64,000 bases of DNA, taken from assembly GCA_029379385.1 (NCBI GenBank), contig CM055612.1:17112001-17176000 (forward strand), given 5' to 3'. Within the stretch, counting starts at the first letter, position 1. Every line of letters begins with the position of its first letter. Position numbers and translations under genes: made by a program. Below the pieces are notes generated by a model that worked only from the letters and a program-made list of their open reading frames with translations, was not told where the DNA came from and did no database searches. Source of the DNA: Quillaja saponaria. Taxonomy: Eukaryota; Streptophyta; Magnoliopsida; Fabales; Quillajaceae. Shown here piece after piece: positions 21,353-31,760 of this stretch.

Positions 21353-23135
21353 TTTGAATCGTACTATGAGCCTTTCTCTCAAGTTTCACAATTTTAGGTG
21401 AAGACTTTAGCACCATACCTAGAGATTGTATGTGTGGATGTACTGTCTAGGAATATTAGTGAGATGGCTTTACAATTGTGAGCATGCCAACATGTTTTTT
21501 TGTTACAGTGTTTACATTTTTTCTTTTGCTTCTTTGTATCTAATAATTATTTCTTCTTCTTATTATTTTTTGTAAAAAGATATTTTATTATTGATAACGT
21601 TTGTCTATTTGATCATATTCAGTTTGCTATTAGTATAGCCACATATTGAACTCAAGCCCAAATGAATCCACGAAGAGGGAGGACCAAATTGAGATATAAA
21701 AAAAGTGTAATGGGTTGTTAAAAGCTGAGTCATTGAAGACAATAGAGGTGGGTGAGATGTTGGGAATAATTTTTACATGGAAGAAGGATGATCTGATTAA
21801 TATATTTCCTGTTGTTTATGAAAAATGTGTAATAAGTTTTTAGAAAAACAATAGATAAGAAGATGATGAAAATATTTGACTTTATGGTATATTAAGAATT
21901 CATTGTCATAATTTAATTTTGTAGTATTAGCAGAATTTTTATTAAATTTATTTTTAGTATAAATATTTTATAATCTTAGATTTTATTGATATCGGTTCAT
22001 AGTTTTTGTTTTAAATAATTATTGGCCAATTGTGAGATAAGACCAATTAATGAAATAAGTCATAACTAATCCCAACAACTAACTAGGCTTTTAATCAGGT
22101 ACAATTTTATATCATCATAGATTATCTAACTTCAAAAGGCAAGTAAAATCTTATTTAAATCAATTTGGTCAGCTCGAGCGAAATTTATTGAAAACCCGAT
22201 CCACTTGTTTGGTTGAACACTATTATTTGTTAAAGTGCATATAAGTTTTTTTAATTATTTATTATCTCGATGATGATTTAAGTATTAATTAGAGCTCTAT
22301 GAGATAAATAGTCTTTTCAGTGAAACAATCCTATAGAAAAGAACAATCTTAGTTGTAGTTTAAGAAAAATGTATTGACTTTAATAAGTTAAAAACATTTG
22401 AATTTTATTTAGTAATATAAAATTAGAAACAAGATGGTTGAAGAAACTAGAGATTTATTTATTTGATTGAGTTTATATATAAAAGTGTTTTCAAGAGAAA
22501 ATCTAGTTGTAATTGTACATGTTGACCAAAATTTTAATGGTATTGAAACAATTATCACTAATATTTAAAAAAGACTGTAACACTCAATTACATATACAGA
22601 AATTCTTACAAAGATATAAATGAAGCAAATGATAGAGGCACAAAATGTAAATTTTTTTTTTTTTTTTTTTTGGTAAGAGGCACACCATGTAATTTACTAC
22701 AATGTTTTTTTGTTGTTTTCATTGTCCATTTTTAGTCATGTAATATAGTTATGTTCACAATATAAAATATTAGAAATAATGGAGATTAGTTATAGGGATA
22801 ACAAATTTTCCCTTCATAAAAATAAATTGGTGTTTTAAAAATTTGATCAATGCGAATGGTCATACTATTATTTAGATGGTAGATAGAGACTAATTTCAAC
22901 CATAAAACTATATTGTTGATTGAACTGTTTAAAATTGGACGATCTAGAGACAATTTTGCTTAGTCTGGATTTTTTTATTTTTCTAAAATCTAAAAAAATT
23001 AAAATTGAATTGAGTTTTTAATATTTGGATAGGTCATACTAATATGCATTTAAATCCAGTTAAAAAATTAATTGAAAACCCCAAAACTTATTGTGCATCA
23101 CTAAAACACACTAATTAATATATAATATTTTGAAA
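21353..23135. other. Non-coding tail of the duplicated segment, copy 1
   Basis: AT-rich and colinear with 61400-63144. It includes a T-run at 22651-22670 and the ~110 bases that match the left edge of the window. No element ends or coding regions are visible. Confidence 0.5.
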
Positions 23136-23356
23136 GTGTGACTATATTAAATGAATTTCAAATTATTATTTTTTATTTCCTAAGTTGTTAATATATAGTA
23201 TCAACATATTAGTAATCTACTTAATGTAGGCATAATTATATTATGTTTAATATTATAAAGATTAAATTAATTATTTTGTAGGTGTGACAATATTAAATAA
23301 ATTTCAAATTTTTATTTTTTATTTTCCTAAGTTGTTAATATTTAATATCAATATTT
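23136..23356 (+). repeat. 146-bp tandem repeat, copy 1 (1.5 units)
   Basis: Unit 1 starts GTGTGACTATATTAAAT at 23136 and unit 2 starts GTGTGACAATATTAAAT at 23282, a period of 146 bases. Unit 2 is cut at about 23356 where a gypsy LTR piece begins. Copy 2 has about three units (63145, 63291, 63437). Confidence 0.75.
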
Positions 23357-24503
23357 TAGTAATATAAAGTATTATTTGATAATATAAATTTCAGTTCTGG
23401 ATTCTAATGTGGGCTTGATGAGATGTGTGGACGCAACTGTAAATGGTGAATGGAATTGATTATGGGTGAGTAGTTAATTGCTGCTTTTAGGGGCTAGAAT
23501 AGTATGTACAATTATATGTTTATTTGAATATACATGATACATGGAATATAAGCAAATAGAGTACTTCAGTAATTTATTTAAATTATGTTTGTTTGATATT
23601 GGTTGCTTTGTTTGACATTGGTTGTGGTTGATAAGGCCAACAAAGTAAGATTTTTATAAAAAGTGATCTTTATCTCCGAAATAAAAATCCAGATGCACCT
23701 AGATATTCTGATTTAAAATCATACAAAAAAATTATGATTCTGATAAATATTTTTTTTTAAACTGAGTGCTCAGCCTCGGTAGAATAGATTGTGTACGGAG
23801 ATCAATTTGTTGTGCGGGCAAGTAAATGCCTAGTAGAAGGTGATAATGTTGTGCACAACTGGGTCACTCGTTGGCCTTTTGGTTGCTTTGTTTGATATTA
23901 GTGCTCTGATAAATTTGTGATCTTGTGTTTCATAATTGTGAATTTATGACAGTTATAATGTATGTGTGTAATGTGAATTAAGGTATGAACAATGTTACAT
24001 GAGGTTATTATATAGGTTATACATTTGTGTTGGGTGATGCTAGTACCCTTTGGGTACGATTTTCCACTTGCAAAGTCTGTAGGACTCATCCCTCTCGTGG
24101 ATAATATTTTTTTTTAGGAATCTAATACATGGCGTCGCCGAGTTTGCTGACCTGTCGACAGAGTACGGCAAGGTATTTTCCAAGATCTCAAACTTGAAGT
24201 TAAGAATGAAAGTTACAGCCACACTAGAATGGTGGAATGTTTAATTTTGTATGATGTAATAGTCTAGATAATTGTCCTCGTATTGTTGTATGGAATTAAA
24301 AACACATATATGTTGTATTTTGAGGCATGTTATATAAATTTTCAGTAAGTTGCTATTTGTTTCAGAAAAACAAATTTTTACAGTGGACTTTTATTCTTTA
24401 GTTGTGTCAAGAGTTATGATTGTTACTTTGTTTTGAATTCAATGTTACAGAGGTTTGGTTATCCCACCCTTTGGCTAGTTATGCCTCCGTGAGGGGTACG
24501 ACA
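23357..24503 (+). mobile_element. 5'-truncated Ty3/gypsy LTR piece
   Basis: Joins mid-LTR at TAAAGTATTATTTGATAATA and runs to the terminus GAGGGGTACGACA at 24503. It contains TTTCAGTTCTGGATTC, GGTGAGTAG near 23464 and the perfect palindrome GTACCCTTTGGGTAC at 24043-24057. The 5' 2 kb or so is missing. It abuts a gypsy integrase codon run, so it was inserted in, or recombined into, that element. Confidence 0.75.
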
Positions 24504-25110
24504 GAAGCGTTGTCTGGTAGGAAGTGTCGATCTCCGATTGATTAGTTTGAGATAGGCGAGCATCAATTGTTGGGGCCAGAATTAATCTAGGATGCTGTGG
24601 AGAAGGTTCAAGTTATTCATGATAGACTACGGATAGCTTAGAGCCGACAAAAATCGTATACCGATAATCGTAAGAGACAGTTAGAATTTGAAGTGGGTGA
24701 TCACGTATTCCTGAAGGTTTCTCCATTTAGGGGTACTATGAGATTTGGTAGGAAAGGTAAGCTAAGCCTAAGATGTATTGAGCCTTTTCAAATCCTAAGT
24801 AGGGTTGGAGCGGTGGCATACAAGTTAGCATTACCCCTGGATTTAGATAGGGTGCATCTGGTATTTCATGTGTCGATGCTTTGAAAATATTTGCCAAATG
24901 GATCACATGTTTTACAAATTCAAGAAGTGTAAATTGACAAGGATTTGACATATGAGAAGCAACCAGTGAAAATTGTTGACAGACAGCTCCATAAACTTCG
25001 ATCGAAGGTTATTCCTTCTGTGAAAGTTATATGGCAACATCATGGAGAACAAGAAGCCACCTGGGAATCCAAGAACGAAATGAAACGACGTTATCCATAT
25101 TTATTTGAAT
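24504..25110 (+). pseudogene. Chromovirus (Tekay/Del-like) integrase C-terminus and chromodomain
   Basis: Plus-strand frame of a Ty3/gypsy Pol end. Blocks in order: GRKCRSPID, FEIGEHQLLGPEL, the VQVIHDRLRIA helix, SYTDNRKRQLEFEVGDHVFL, GKLSLRCIEPFQIL, GAVAYKLALP, VHLVFHVSML, then a chromodomain with PVKIVDRQLHKLRSK, VIWQHHGEQEATWE and the end RRYPYLFE. The chromodomain targets integration to heterochromatin in this lineage. At least five in-frame stops are present, each explicable by one C-to-T or G-to-A change. Protease, RT, RNase H and the integrase catalytic core are missing, cut at 24504. Confidence 0.9.
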
Positions 25111-25170
25111 AATCCAGTTAAACGATATACTCTTATAACTTTTAATTAGAAATTCGGGACGAATTTTTTT

Positions 25171-25184
25171 TAAGGGAGGAATAT
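25171..25184 (+). other. Polypurine tract before gypsy 3' LTR
   Basis: TAAGGGAGGAATA lies just before the TGTTATAAC LTR start, preceded by the conserved GGGACGAATTTTTTTT stretch. In gypsy elements the PPT primes plus-strand DNA synthesis. The equivalent minus-strand tract at 31611-31625 has the same layout. Confidence 0.8.
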
Positions 25185-27671
25185 TGTTATAACTAGATAA
25201 TTCAATATGTGCATGAGAATTTTCTTACGTAATTGTTGTGTATATATATACTCATATATAAATTATCATTGATCGACTTGTTAAATTATATAGTAAAGTT
25301 ATATGTAAAATTTGACTTAAGTACAACCTTATTAAGGTGTATTATAAATATATATATATATATATCTTATGAAATGGAATACAAGCCATCCATATTTTTT
25401 TATTTTTTTTATTATACTTTGACTCTTTTGTTATTAAGTGGAATATGGAGCTTTCTTTTCTCCTTTGTTTTATCCTTTTCTTGTGACCAACCTTGTGCCT
25501 TCCTTGTCTCCATTGCCTTTCATCCTCTTGGTTTCTGCCTATCATTATTTTGTTTTAAAACTAGTTGCAGATTGCTTTTAGTGGAGGAGAATTTTAGTTT
25601 TCTTGGAGCAAGTTAGCAAAAGGTAAAATTCCTCCTTCCTTTCCTTGCTTTGGCTGGAGTAGATGACCTTATAGAAAGGTGTATGGTTTGTTAAGGATGG
25701 CGTAAGGCAGCTTTGCTGCCATGTCCTTACCTCCCCTGTTTTGTGTTGTTATCTAAAGGCTGGTACAGCCAAGTGATCATGGGGAAGGGCATGGAAATTC
25801 AAATTGCAAGGATAGCAATTTATGCCTTGATGCCTTGTTTGAATGTGTTTGTTCTTAGTGTGACATCAGCTACCTGGAAGTTAGTTCCAATGCAAGCCGT
25901 GAAAGTAACTAGGACGCAAACAGAGTTGTGAAGGGGGCGGACAGTAGGGGTTGTAGATATGGGTTAGTTGGCTTAATTATTGATGAAGTTTTGGTGGAAA
26001 AAGGTCACGGTAATGAAGGGAGAGGCCAAGCCGTGAGCTTGGTCTACAAGAAAAATAAAATTTCTAGGTGAATTAAGAGATTCAATTAGACTAAGGCTAT
26101 AGGTGTTAGACTAGTTAAAGTGAATTGTGAAAGGAATTAAAATTAGGAATCAAGAAATTTTGATAACGAGCCAAAATATATATGTATACTAGTAACATGT
26201 ATGTAGTAAAATAGAAATTACTATTGAACAAGTAATATATGTGTGTGTGTGTACACACAAATAACTTAGTTTTAGGTATTTGACAAAATAGTTAGTTAAA
26301 GTTAAATTTTAATATATACATGGAGATTAATTATAATATTTACAAGGTAATGTTAAGTAATAAAGTTAAATTAATGAATATATCGAATTCATTATCCTTG
26401 CTTTGAGAAATATATTAGACATAATTATGTACAATTAAGAAATTGTCGAATTAATTTTGAAGTGATTATTAATAACCTATGAATTTCGGACTTTCAGCTC
26501 TAAAGCGTGTCGAGGATATTTCGACACCATCACAGATTAGACGGATTGACGAATCACATCCATGAGCTTGTGAGTGGAATATGTGCTTTATGGCTATCTA
26601 ATTTTTTTATTTATTAACTTTTTTTTTTTTTTTTTTTGTGAGACTATAAGTATGTTTGAATTGTTGTGCTATAGAGTAAAATAAATAAATAAGTACTTCA
26701 TTGATTTAATTGAATGATATGCGTTTGATATTGATCATGATTGATAAGGGCCAACAACGTAAAAAAAAATTTGGACTGATTTTTATTTTTGAATTTAAAG
26801 TCCAGGTGCACCTAGGATATTTGAACTTGATAATTGACATGAATTACAATGATACTGATTATTATTTTAAAAACAAATAGAGAGCTCAACCCCGGTGGGA
26901 TGGATTGTTACAGAGAATCAAATTGTTATGCGAGCGCGTAAATGCCTAGTAATGGGAGATAATGTTGTACGGGCTAAGTTAATCATTGGCCCTTTGCTTC
27001 TTAAATTGTTTGTTATTTTCTTGGTTCTCTGAATGGTTTGAATTGATACATTGTTATTCGTGCTTTAAGTGATTTGTGGTCATATGAGAAATGTAATTAC
27101 GTACGTACCTGAGTAATTCCAACATACATTTAAAACTATGATATATGTGTTGTGTGATGCTAGTACCCTTAGGATACATAATTTGCTCACTGAGTCCTCG
27201 CGACTCACTCTTCCCTTTGTGGTTGTTTTCTTTAGTTTTCAGGAATCCCACTGCTGGTCATAGACGAAATTGTTACCTGCCGATTCTACTGCGCGAAGGT
27301 ATATCTTGGAAATCGCACACTTGGAGGGTAAAGGACAATACTTACAATCACCTAGGGTGTCATGCATTGTCATCGAATATATTGTAGTTATCATGGTGTT
27401 GTCCTGTTTTGTTAGGAGCGAAGCTCCTCTGTATATTTTGCTATTATCATGTACTGTGGTTATTGTAAACAGGGTATATATATATAAATATATATATCAT
27501 GGGTATGTTACATCATACGGGGAACCCCTGCCAGTATTTTTGGTAATGATGTAGCAGTCTTAACTATAATGTATTTATAAGTCAGTGGGACACATTACTT
27601 GAGTATTCAGGATTACGAAGGTATGGTCACCTATTTCCCCAGCCAGTCATACCTCCATTTGGGGTGTGACA
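25185..27671 (+). mobile_element. Ty3/gypsy 3' LTR (2.49 kb, short subfamily)
   Basis: Starts TGTTATAACTAGATAATTC directly after a PPT and ends TTTGGGGTGTGACA. It is the only LTR in the window still joined to readable pol sequence, so it ties the whole LTR family to chromoviruses. Its nearest relative here is LTR P (about 2.47 kb). The near-palindrome reads GTACCCTTAGGATAC at 27163-27177. The downstream sequence TGTGGCCATTG is continuous with the Helitron/LINE block also found at 1935, so the insertion site is known. Confidence 0.85.
25560..26045. other. GC-richer variable segment of the 25.2-kb LTR
   Basis: A GC-richer block within an AT-rich LTR, at the same relative place as the gene fragment in LTR S. 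A 72-codon plus-strand frame at 25713-25931 has no motif I know. The sequence does not match the corresponding block of LTR M, N, Q or S. Confidence 0.4.
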
Positions 27672-27840
27672 TGTGGCCATTGTAATTTATTTTTATTTTT
27701 TTAAATAAAAGAAAATCTAACATATTGGGAGAAGGAAAAAAAAATCTCACGTACCTTCCTAATTTTCTTTACTAAAAAAAAAAAAAATAAAATCTCACGT
27801 AATTTAGTGAATACTACTCACTTACCTCCTAGAAACTTCT
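27672..27840 (+). repeat. Helitron-like block, copy 1 spacer
   Basis: Matches 1937-2100, including the TCTCACGTACCT words and A-runs. It continues directly into the LINE 3' end in both places, which shows that the two inter-copy spacers share ancestry. Confidence 0.65.
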
Positions 27841-28660
27841 ACTCAACTTATAAATCTTAAACCCCAAACTAGTTGGGGTCGGCTATATGAATCCCTTTTT
27901 GCTATTTGCTTCTATATAATGCATCATTTTTAGTAATGCCTATAGTAATCATATTATTCTCAATGACTATCCCTCATTTCCTGGCCCACACTTGTAAGTG
28001 CCGATATTTTTCTACCCTGTCTAACACCTACGACCTGTTTCAAGTCACATTTCCTAACTAGTATAAGCCGATCTTTTTCTTATATGAGTGTTGTTTCTTA
28101 ACTGCACAACATTCAGACCCATACAACATAGTCGGTCTCACTATTGTTCTATAAAAATTTTCTTTCAATCTATTTAGAATTTTAAGATCACATAAAATTC
28201 CTGATGCACTTCACTACTTCATCCACCCAGCTATAATTCTATGATTCACTCATGCTCAATTGCACCATCTTTTTCTAGAAATGAACCTAGATACTTAAAC
28301 ACATTTTTCATTGGGATTGCCTAACCATCCAAATTCATTTCAATCGAGCCTCTTCTAGTTAAGTAAAATCACATTCCATATACTCGATTTTTGTTTGACT
28401 TAACCTAAGACCTTTAAATTTTAATGCATTCCTACATAATTCTAGCTTAGAATTTAGACCCTTTCTAGTTTCATTTACTAACACAATGTCATTGGTAAAT
28501 AGCATACACCATTGAGCCCTATCCTGAGTAACATAAGTAAGTTCCTCACCTTACTCATACTACCTCATATATATCCTTAATAATTTATACATATTTAGTT
28601 AGGACTTTCTTTTTTCTGAAGAACCTATCACAAAACTTGTCTTGGTACCCTATTGATAAC
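27841..28660 (-). pseudogene. RTE-type LINE, RT C-terminal part and 3' tail
   Basis: The 3' end carries the tail word AACTAGTTGGGGTCGGCTAT (plus-strand form), a hallmark of plant RTE LINEs. Upstream on the minus strand, thumb-domain and RT words read across frames: KYLGSFLEKDG, W...SEVHQEFYVILK (for the usual WRSASGVLCD), IFIEQ, and [20 protein letters not shown] just after the FADD site. VPRQVL near 28640 marks the start. Stops and frameshifts are numerous. The rest of the RT is displaced to 30146-30352 and 38479-38780 by two insertions. Confidence 0.75.
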
Positions 28661-30145
28661 TCTATAAACTAGAGTTATTTCACGATACTTTTAATTCATA
28701 TTTGATGCTAAATCCTAGGGTCTTTAGTTAGAACATTAGTCAAATTCAGTGTTTAGTTATTTTAGGGTCTTTTAGAGTTTTCACCATAATTAGGAGTAGT
28801 TTTACAATTTTTTGGTATTTAACTTATTTTAGGTGTCTTTGCAGTGTCCTAGTTGAACTAAATAAAGAAAGTAATTCAAGATAGTGTCGTAGCGCCAAAG
28901 AAGATAAAGTTGTGGTGCAACAAAAGAAAGAAATTGGTAATTTAGGCTGAGAGCCATACGCCGCAGCTCTAAGAAGATTAAGACGCGGCGTTGCTAAAAT
29001 GAGGAAAAGTTCAAGTAAGCTAAATAGCTCCAAGTTGCGGCACCTATATGCTGAAGCCACAGTGTCCTCAATACATCTTGCCTAGTAAATAGACAGAGAA
29101 ATATGTGCCACAGTGCCAATGACCATAAGTCGTAGTGCCAATTTGAAAGATGACTTTATAAACAACTCAAGGAATTGGCGCCGCAACACCCATAAATGTG
29201 CAGTTGTGGCAGTTTAAGTTGTACGTAGTCTGAGTAGGACTATACAAAACCTTCAGAGTGGTAGTCCCATAATGAGGCACGTTACAGTAGACTCCTAGCT
29301 CAATTAAACTAGGAGCAAAAGGTCTATAAATAAAAGTGAAGGCTGAAGTTTTGAGATATACCTGAACTCGTGATAGAGAGTGCTAAGGAGTTAAATGAGA
29401 CTTGAAGCTGTGACAATTTCCAGTTTCTACTCCCTTCTTGTTATTTTTTATTTACTTGTAATGGCTATGTCTTTATTATTTGTGTTTTTAGTAGTTAGTA
29501 TGGAGTAGTCATATTCTAGGGTTATGATTGAACTCGCATGTAGCTGATGTGGCTTTAGTTTTAATTCAATGCATGTTTTAGTTTTAATATTTATGTTGCC
29601 TTGTTCTTATTGCTTCTAATTGATTAATCACCAGTTAGATTGATTAGAAATTATGGAATTGTCAGTTTTAGGATTAGTCTTAGGTGATATAACTTATGTT
29701 GGATTGTTCATATGATTTGGATTATCTGATTTGTTTAAGAGATAGAAAATATACTCTTTCACCATTAGTAACCATAACATTGGCTCTTTTAGAATAATTA
29801 TCATAGGAATATAGGGAATTAAACTAAGGGAAATATATATTTGCTAAACATCAGAATATGCTAGTAATTGATTAACAAATCTAGGTTAATATTAAGCTAT
29901 TGCATAAATTGAATTGAGTTAAAGTTAATTAATTAGGTGTAGTGTAAGGGATTTCGTGAACCTAGGCTCAGTTTTAATATCTTTTTATAAATTGCTTAAC
30001 AAATTCTGAATTTACTTGTGCTTGATTAGACTTAGGTTGCAGAATATTAGTATTTAACATTAGAAAATAAATTATTCCTCATAAGAACGATCTCTATTTA
30101 ATCTATATTATTTGAGGACGATAGGTGTACTTGCATAGGTAAAAT
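28661..30145. mobile_element. ~1.5-kb insertion inside the LINE, class uncertain
   Basis: It separates the RT blocks DLEKAHDS (30146 side) and VPRQVL (28650 side), which are adjacent in RTE proteins, so it is a real insertion. Features: TAAATCCTAGGGT near 28712, a TATAAATA box near 29325, a T/A-rich middle and an end reading GTGTACTTGCATAGG then CCGTGTCAA. The TATA position and the closing words resemble LTRs of Tat/Athila-type gypsy elements, but no PBS or pol is visible. A solo LTR is my best guess. The first ~600 bases recur at 2686-3195. The minus frame at 28824-29060 has no known domain. Confidence 0.45.
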
Positions 30146-30352
30146 CCGTGTCAACTGTCATGTGCTTTTTCTAGATCAATGAAGTCCATATGAAAATCCT
30201 TTTTTTTCATCTTTGTTCTCCAATAATCTTCTAAATAAGAAAATAGTATCCCTTATAAATCTTCTCGACATAAATCTAAATTGATTCTCAGAAACTGAAA
30301 TCTCATTCTTAAACCTAGGCTCCATCACCCTTTCCCACATATTAATTGTATG
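30146..30352 (-). pseudogene. RTE-type LINE, RT N-terminal part
   Basis: Minus-strand frame with MWERVMEPRFKNE, SVSENQFRFM, a degraded GRS block, FLFRRLLENK and DFIDLEKAHDS. This is the RT fingers/palm region around the first catalytic Asp of the RTE family (usual words are LWERVIE, SENQFGFMPGRST, DLEKAYD). The reading is lost at 30352, where LTR Q begins, and resumes at 38479. Confidence 0.85.
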
Positions 30353-30779
30353 TGTCATAACCCTTATAATTCGATATCATAAATTTGAATTTTAGATATA
30401 AAGTAACAAAATAACATCATAATTGAACATGTTATAATCTGATATCTTAATGAACATCTTAAAATGTTTGTAAGTAATCTGTCGTGGTTAGGAGAATAAA
30501 ATTTTATATTGAGTAAAATCAAAATAAGTGGACACTTCTATATAAGTATATATATGTAATTATACACATATAATTAGAGACTTAATTACTACTGCATGTT
30601 GGGTTGACTATCAATTAGATTTCATTTTATAAAAATTGTACTAATAATTGAAGCTAAAGTATGTATACAATAAAGCAGAAAACAATAATTATAGTTAGGA
30701 TGAATTTCGACCACAAGTTGTAAAGTGAAAAGGTGACCTTAAATTTTGTAACTTATTATTTTCTTTCTTTTAGATTCAT

Positions 30780-31020
30780 TTCCTCCCATTGACCAACTTA
30801 CCTTTCATTTTCTTTTCTTTCTCTTTCTTTTTGGACCGTTTGTCCTAGCTCTAGATCCTTCTATTTTGTATTCTTCACTTGAGCCGATTTTCTTGCCATT
30901 TTCTCAGCTCCACCGCCTTTGTTTCCTCCTTTATTTTCTGCCACTTGATCCTTCACTTTTCATGTCTTGCTTTGTTCTTCATTTCTGCCAGTGAAGAGCA
31001 CCCTTGCAGTCTGATAAAGT
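30780..31020. other. C/T-rich variable segment of LTR Q
   Basis: Pyrimidine-rich leader-like block about 430-670 bases into the LTR, with repeated TTTCTTTCTTTT words and CACCGCC. It is in the same relative position as the variable blocks of the other LTRs, but its sequence differs. 31021-31560 beyond it is AT-rich and unassigned. Confidence 0.4.
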
Positions 31021-31560
31021 TTTAATGTAGTTGACTCTAGTTTCAATTTAAGTTTCACTAAATTTCAAATCATGCTGCTGGTTTTGTTTTATGCCCATAG
31101 AAATGATAGGGTTGTTATAGCCTTTAGGGCAATCACTTCATAAGTTTTTCTTTTTCAACTTATAGCCTAAATGTAGCTCTTGATCTAAAATATAACCTCC
31201 TGGTAACCATAAACTTTTAATTTTTGGTAGACAACTAATTAATGGCTTATTCAACTGCAAAAAAAAATTGTGGCTACAACCACAAAGTCCCAAGAAACCT
31301 TATTGTTAAAGGGTTTTTAGGCCTAAAACTTGTGAAAAAGTTTTTAATTATTTTTAGAGGGTTTGCCACTCTATTGGGCTTTCCTGGGGCTTCGATTTAG
31401 CATATTATGGCCCTTCAAACTCTTCCCATATCAAAAGTAATCCATTTTGACGTTGGATTGGGCTGCCACATCCTATTTCATTTGTAAACTTACTTACACT
31501 GATATGAAAATAGGACTCAACCAAAAGATAAGCTAAGATATAATTAAACAACAAACTAAG

Positions 31561-31610
31561 ATGATCCTAACATAATTCTAACATGTACATTAATGTATCG
31601 GGTTTTTACA
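31561..31610 (-). mobile_element. Start of a minus-strand gypsy 3' LTR (short remnant)
   Basis: On the minus strand TGTAAAAACCCGATACATTA follows a PPT. About 45 bases resemble the start of the LTR at 36452 (shared TACATTAATGTACAT). Further left the similarity is lost, so this 3' LTR looks truncated or very diverged. Confidence 0.5.
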
Positions 31611-31625
31611 ATCTCCCCTCCTTAA
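31611..31625 (-). other. Polypurine tract of nested minus-strand gypsy element
   Basis: Minus-strand AAGGAGGGGAGAT directly before the TGTAAAAACCC LTR start. It is preceded by GGGACAAATTTC, as in the plus-strand element at 25155. Confidence 0.7.
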
Positions 31626-31639
31626 AAGAAATTTGTCCC

Positions 31640-31760
31640 GAATTTTGAACAACAAAGGATACGGATAAATTGTTTACCTAATTTGGATGTAGATATTGTC
31701 ATTTCATTGCAACCTCAGTTTCCCACATAATTTCTTGTTTATCAAGATATTATCAAATAT
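31640..31760 (-). pseudogene. Chromodomain remnant of nested gypsy element
   Basis: Minus-strand reading DKQEIMWETEVAMK then QYLHPN, corresponding to the end of the chromovirus chromodomain (…EATWE.E..M...YP.LF). The match is short and carries a stop. Its position next to the PPT is exactly right for the end of Pol. Confidence 0.55.

Larger units (their letters stand above)
9232..23356 (+). repeat. Segmental duplication, copy 1
   Basis: Colinear with copy 2: 9232-14137 with 44888-49571; 16077-17634 with 49572-51247; 17630-23356 with 57736-63370. Similarity is high by eye, with point differences and small indels in each line. Copy 1 retains 14138-16076 (end of N, end of M, copia RT), which is missing from copy 2. 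Copy 2 carries LTR P and a copia element that copy 1 lacks. The left limit matches the end of an LTR piece in copy 2, so the true duplication may have begun further left. Confidence 0.85.

Noticed and set aside
23136..23356. CRISPR-like or satellite array
   Set aside because: The unit is 146 bases with no spacers, the genome is a plant, and only 1.5-3 units exist. Kept only as a tandem repeat.
24504..25110. Endogenous pararetrovirus (caulimovirid) origin of the pol fragment
   Set aside because: Integrase C-terminal words, a chromodomain and a PPT followed by an LTR identify a Ty3/gypsy chromovirus; caulimovirids lack integrase and LTRs.
25233..25616. 127-codon plus-strand frame rich in Leu, Ile, Tyr and Phe, resembling membrane segments
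   Set aside because: It lies in the AT/T-rich first part of a gypsy LTR; the hydrophobic composition follows from T-rich DNA.
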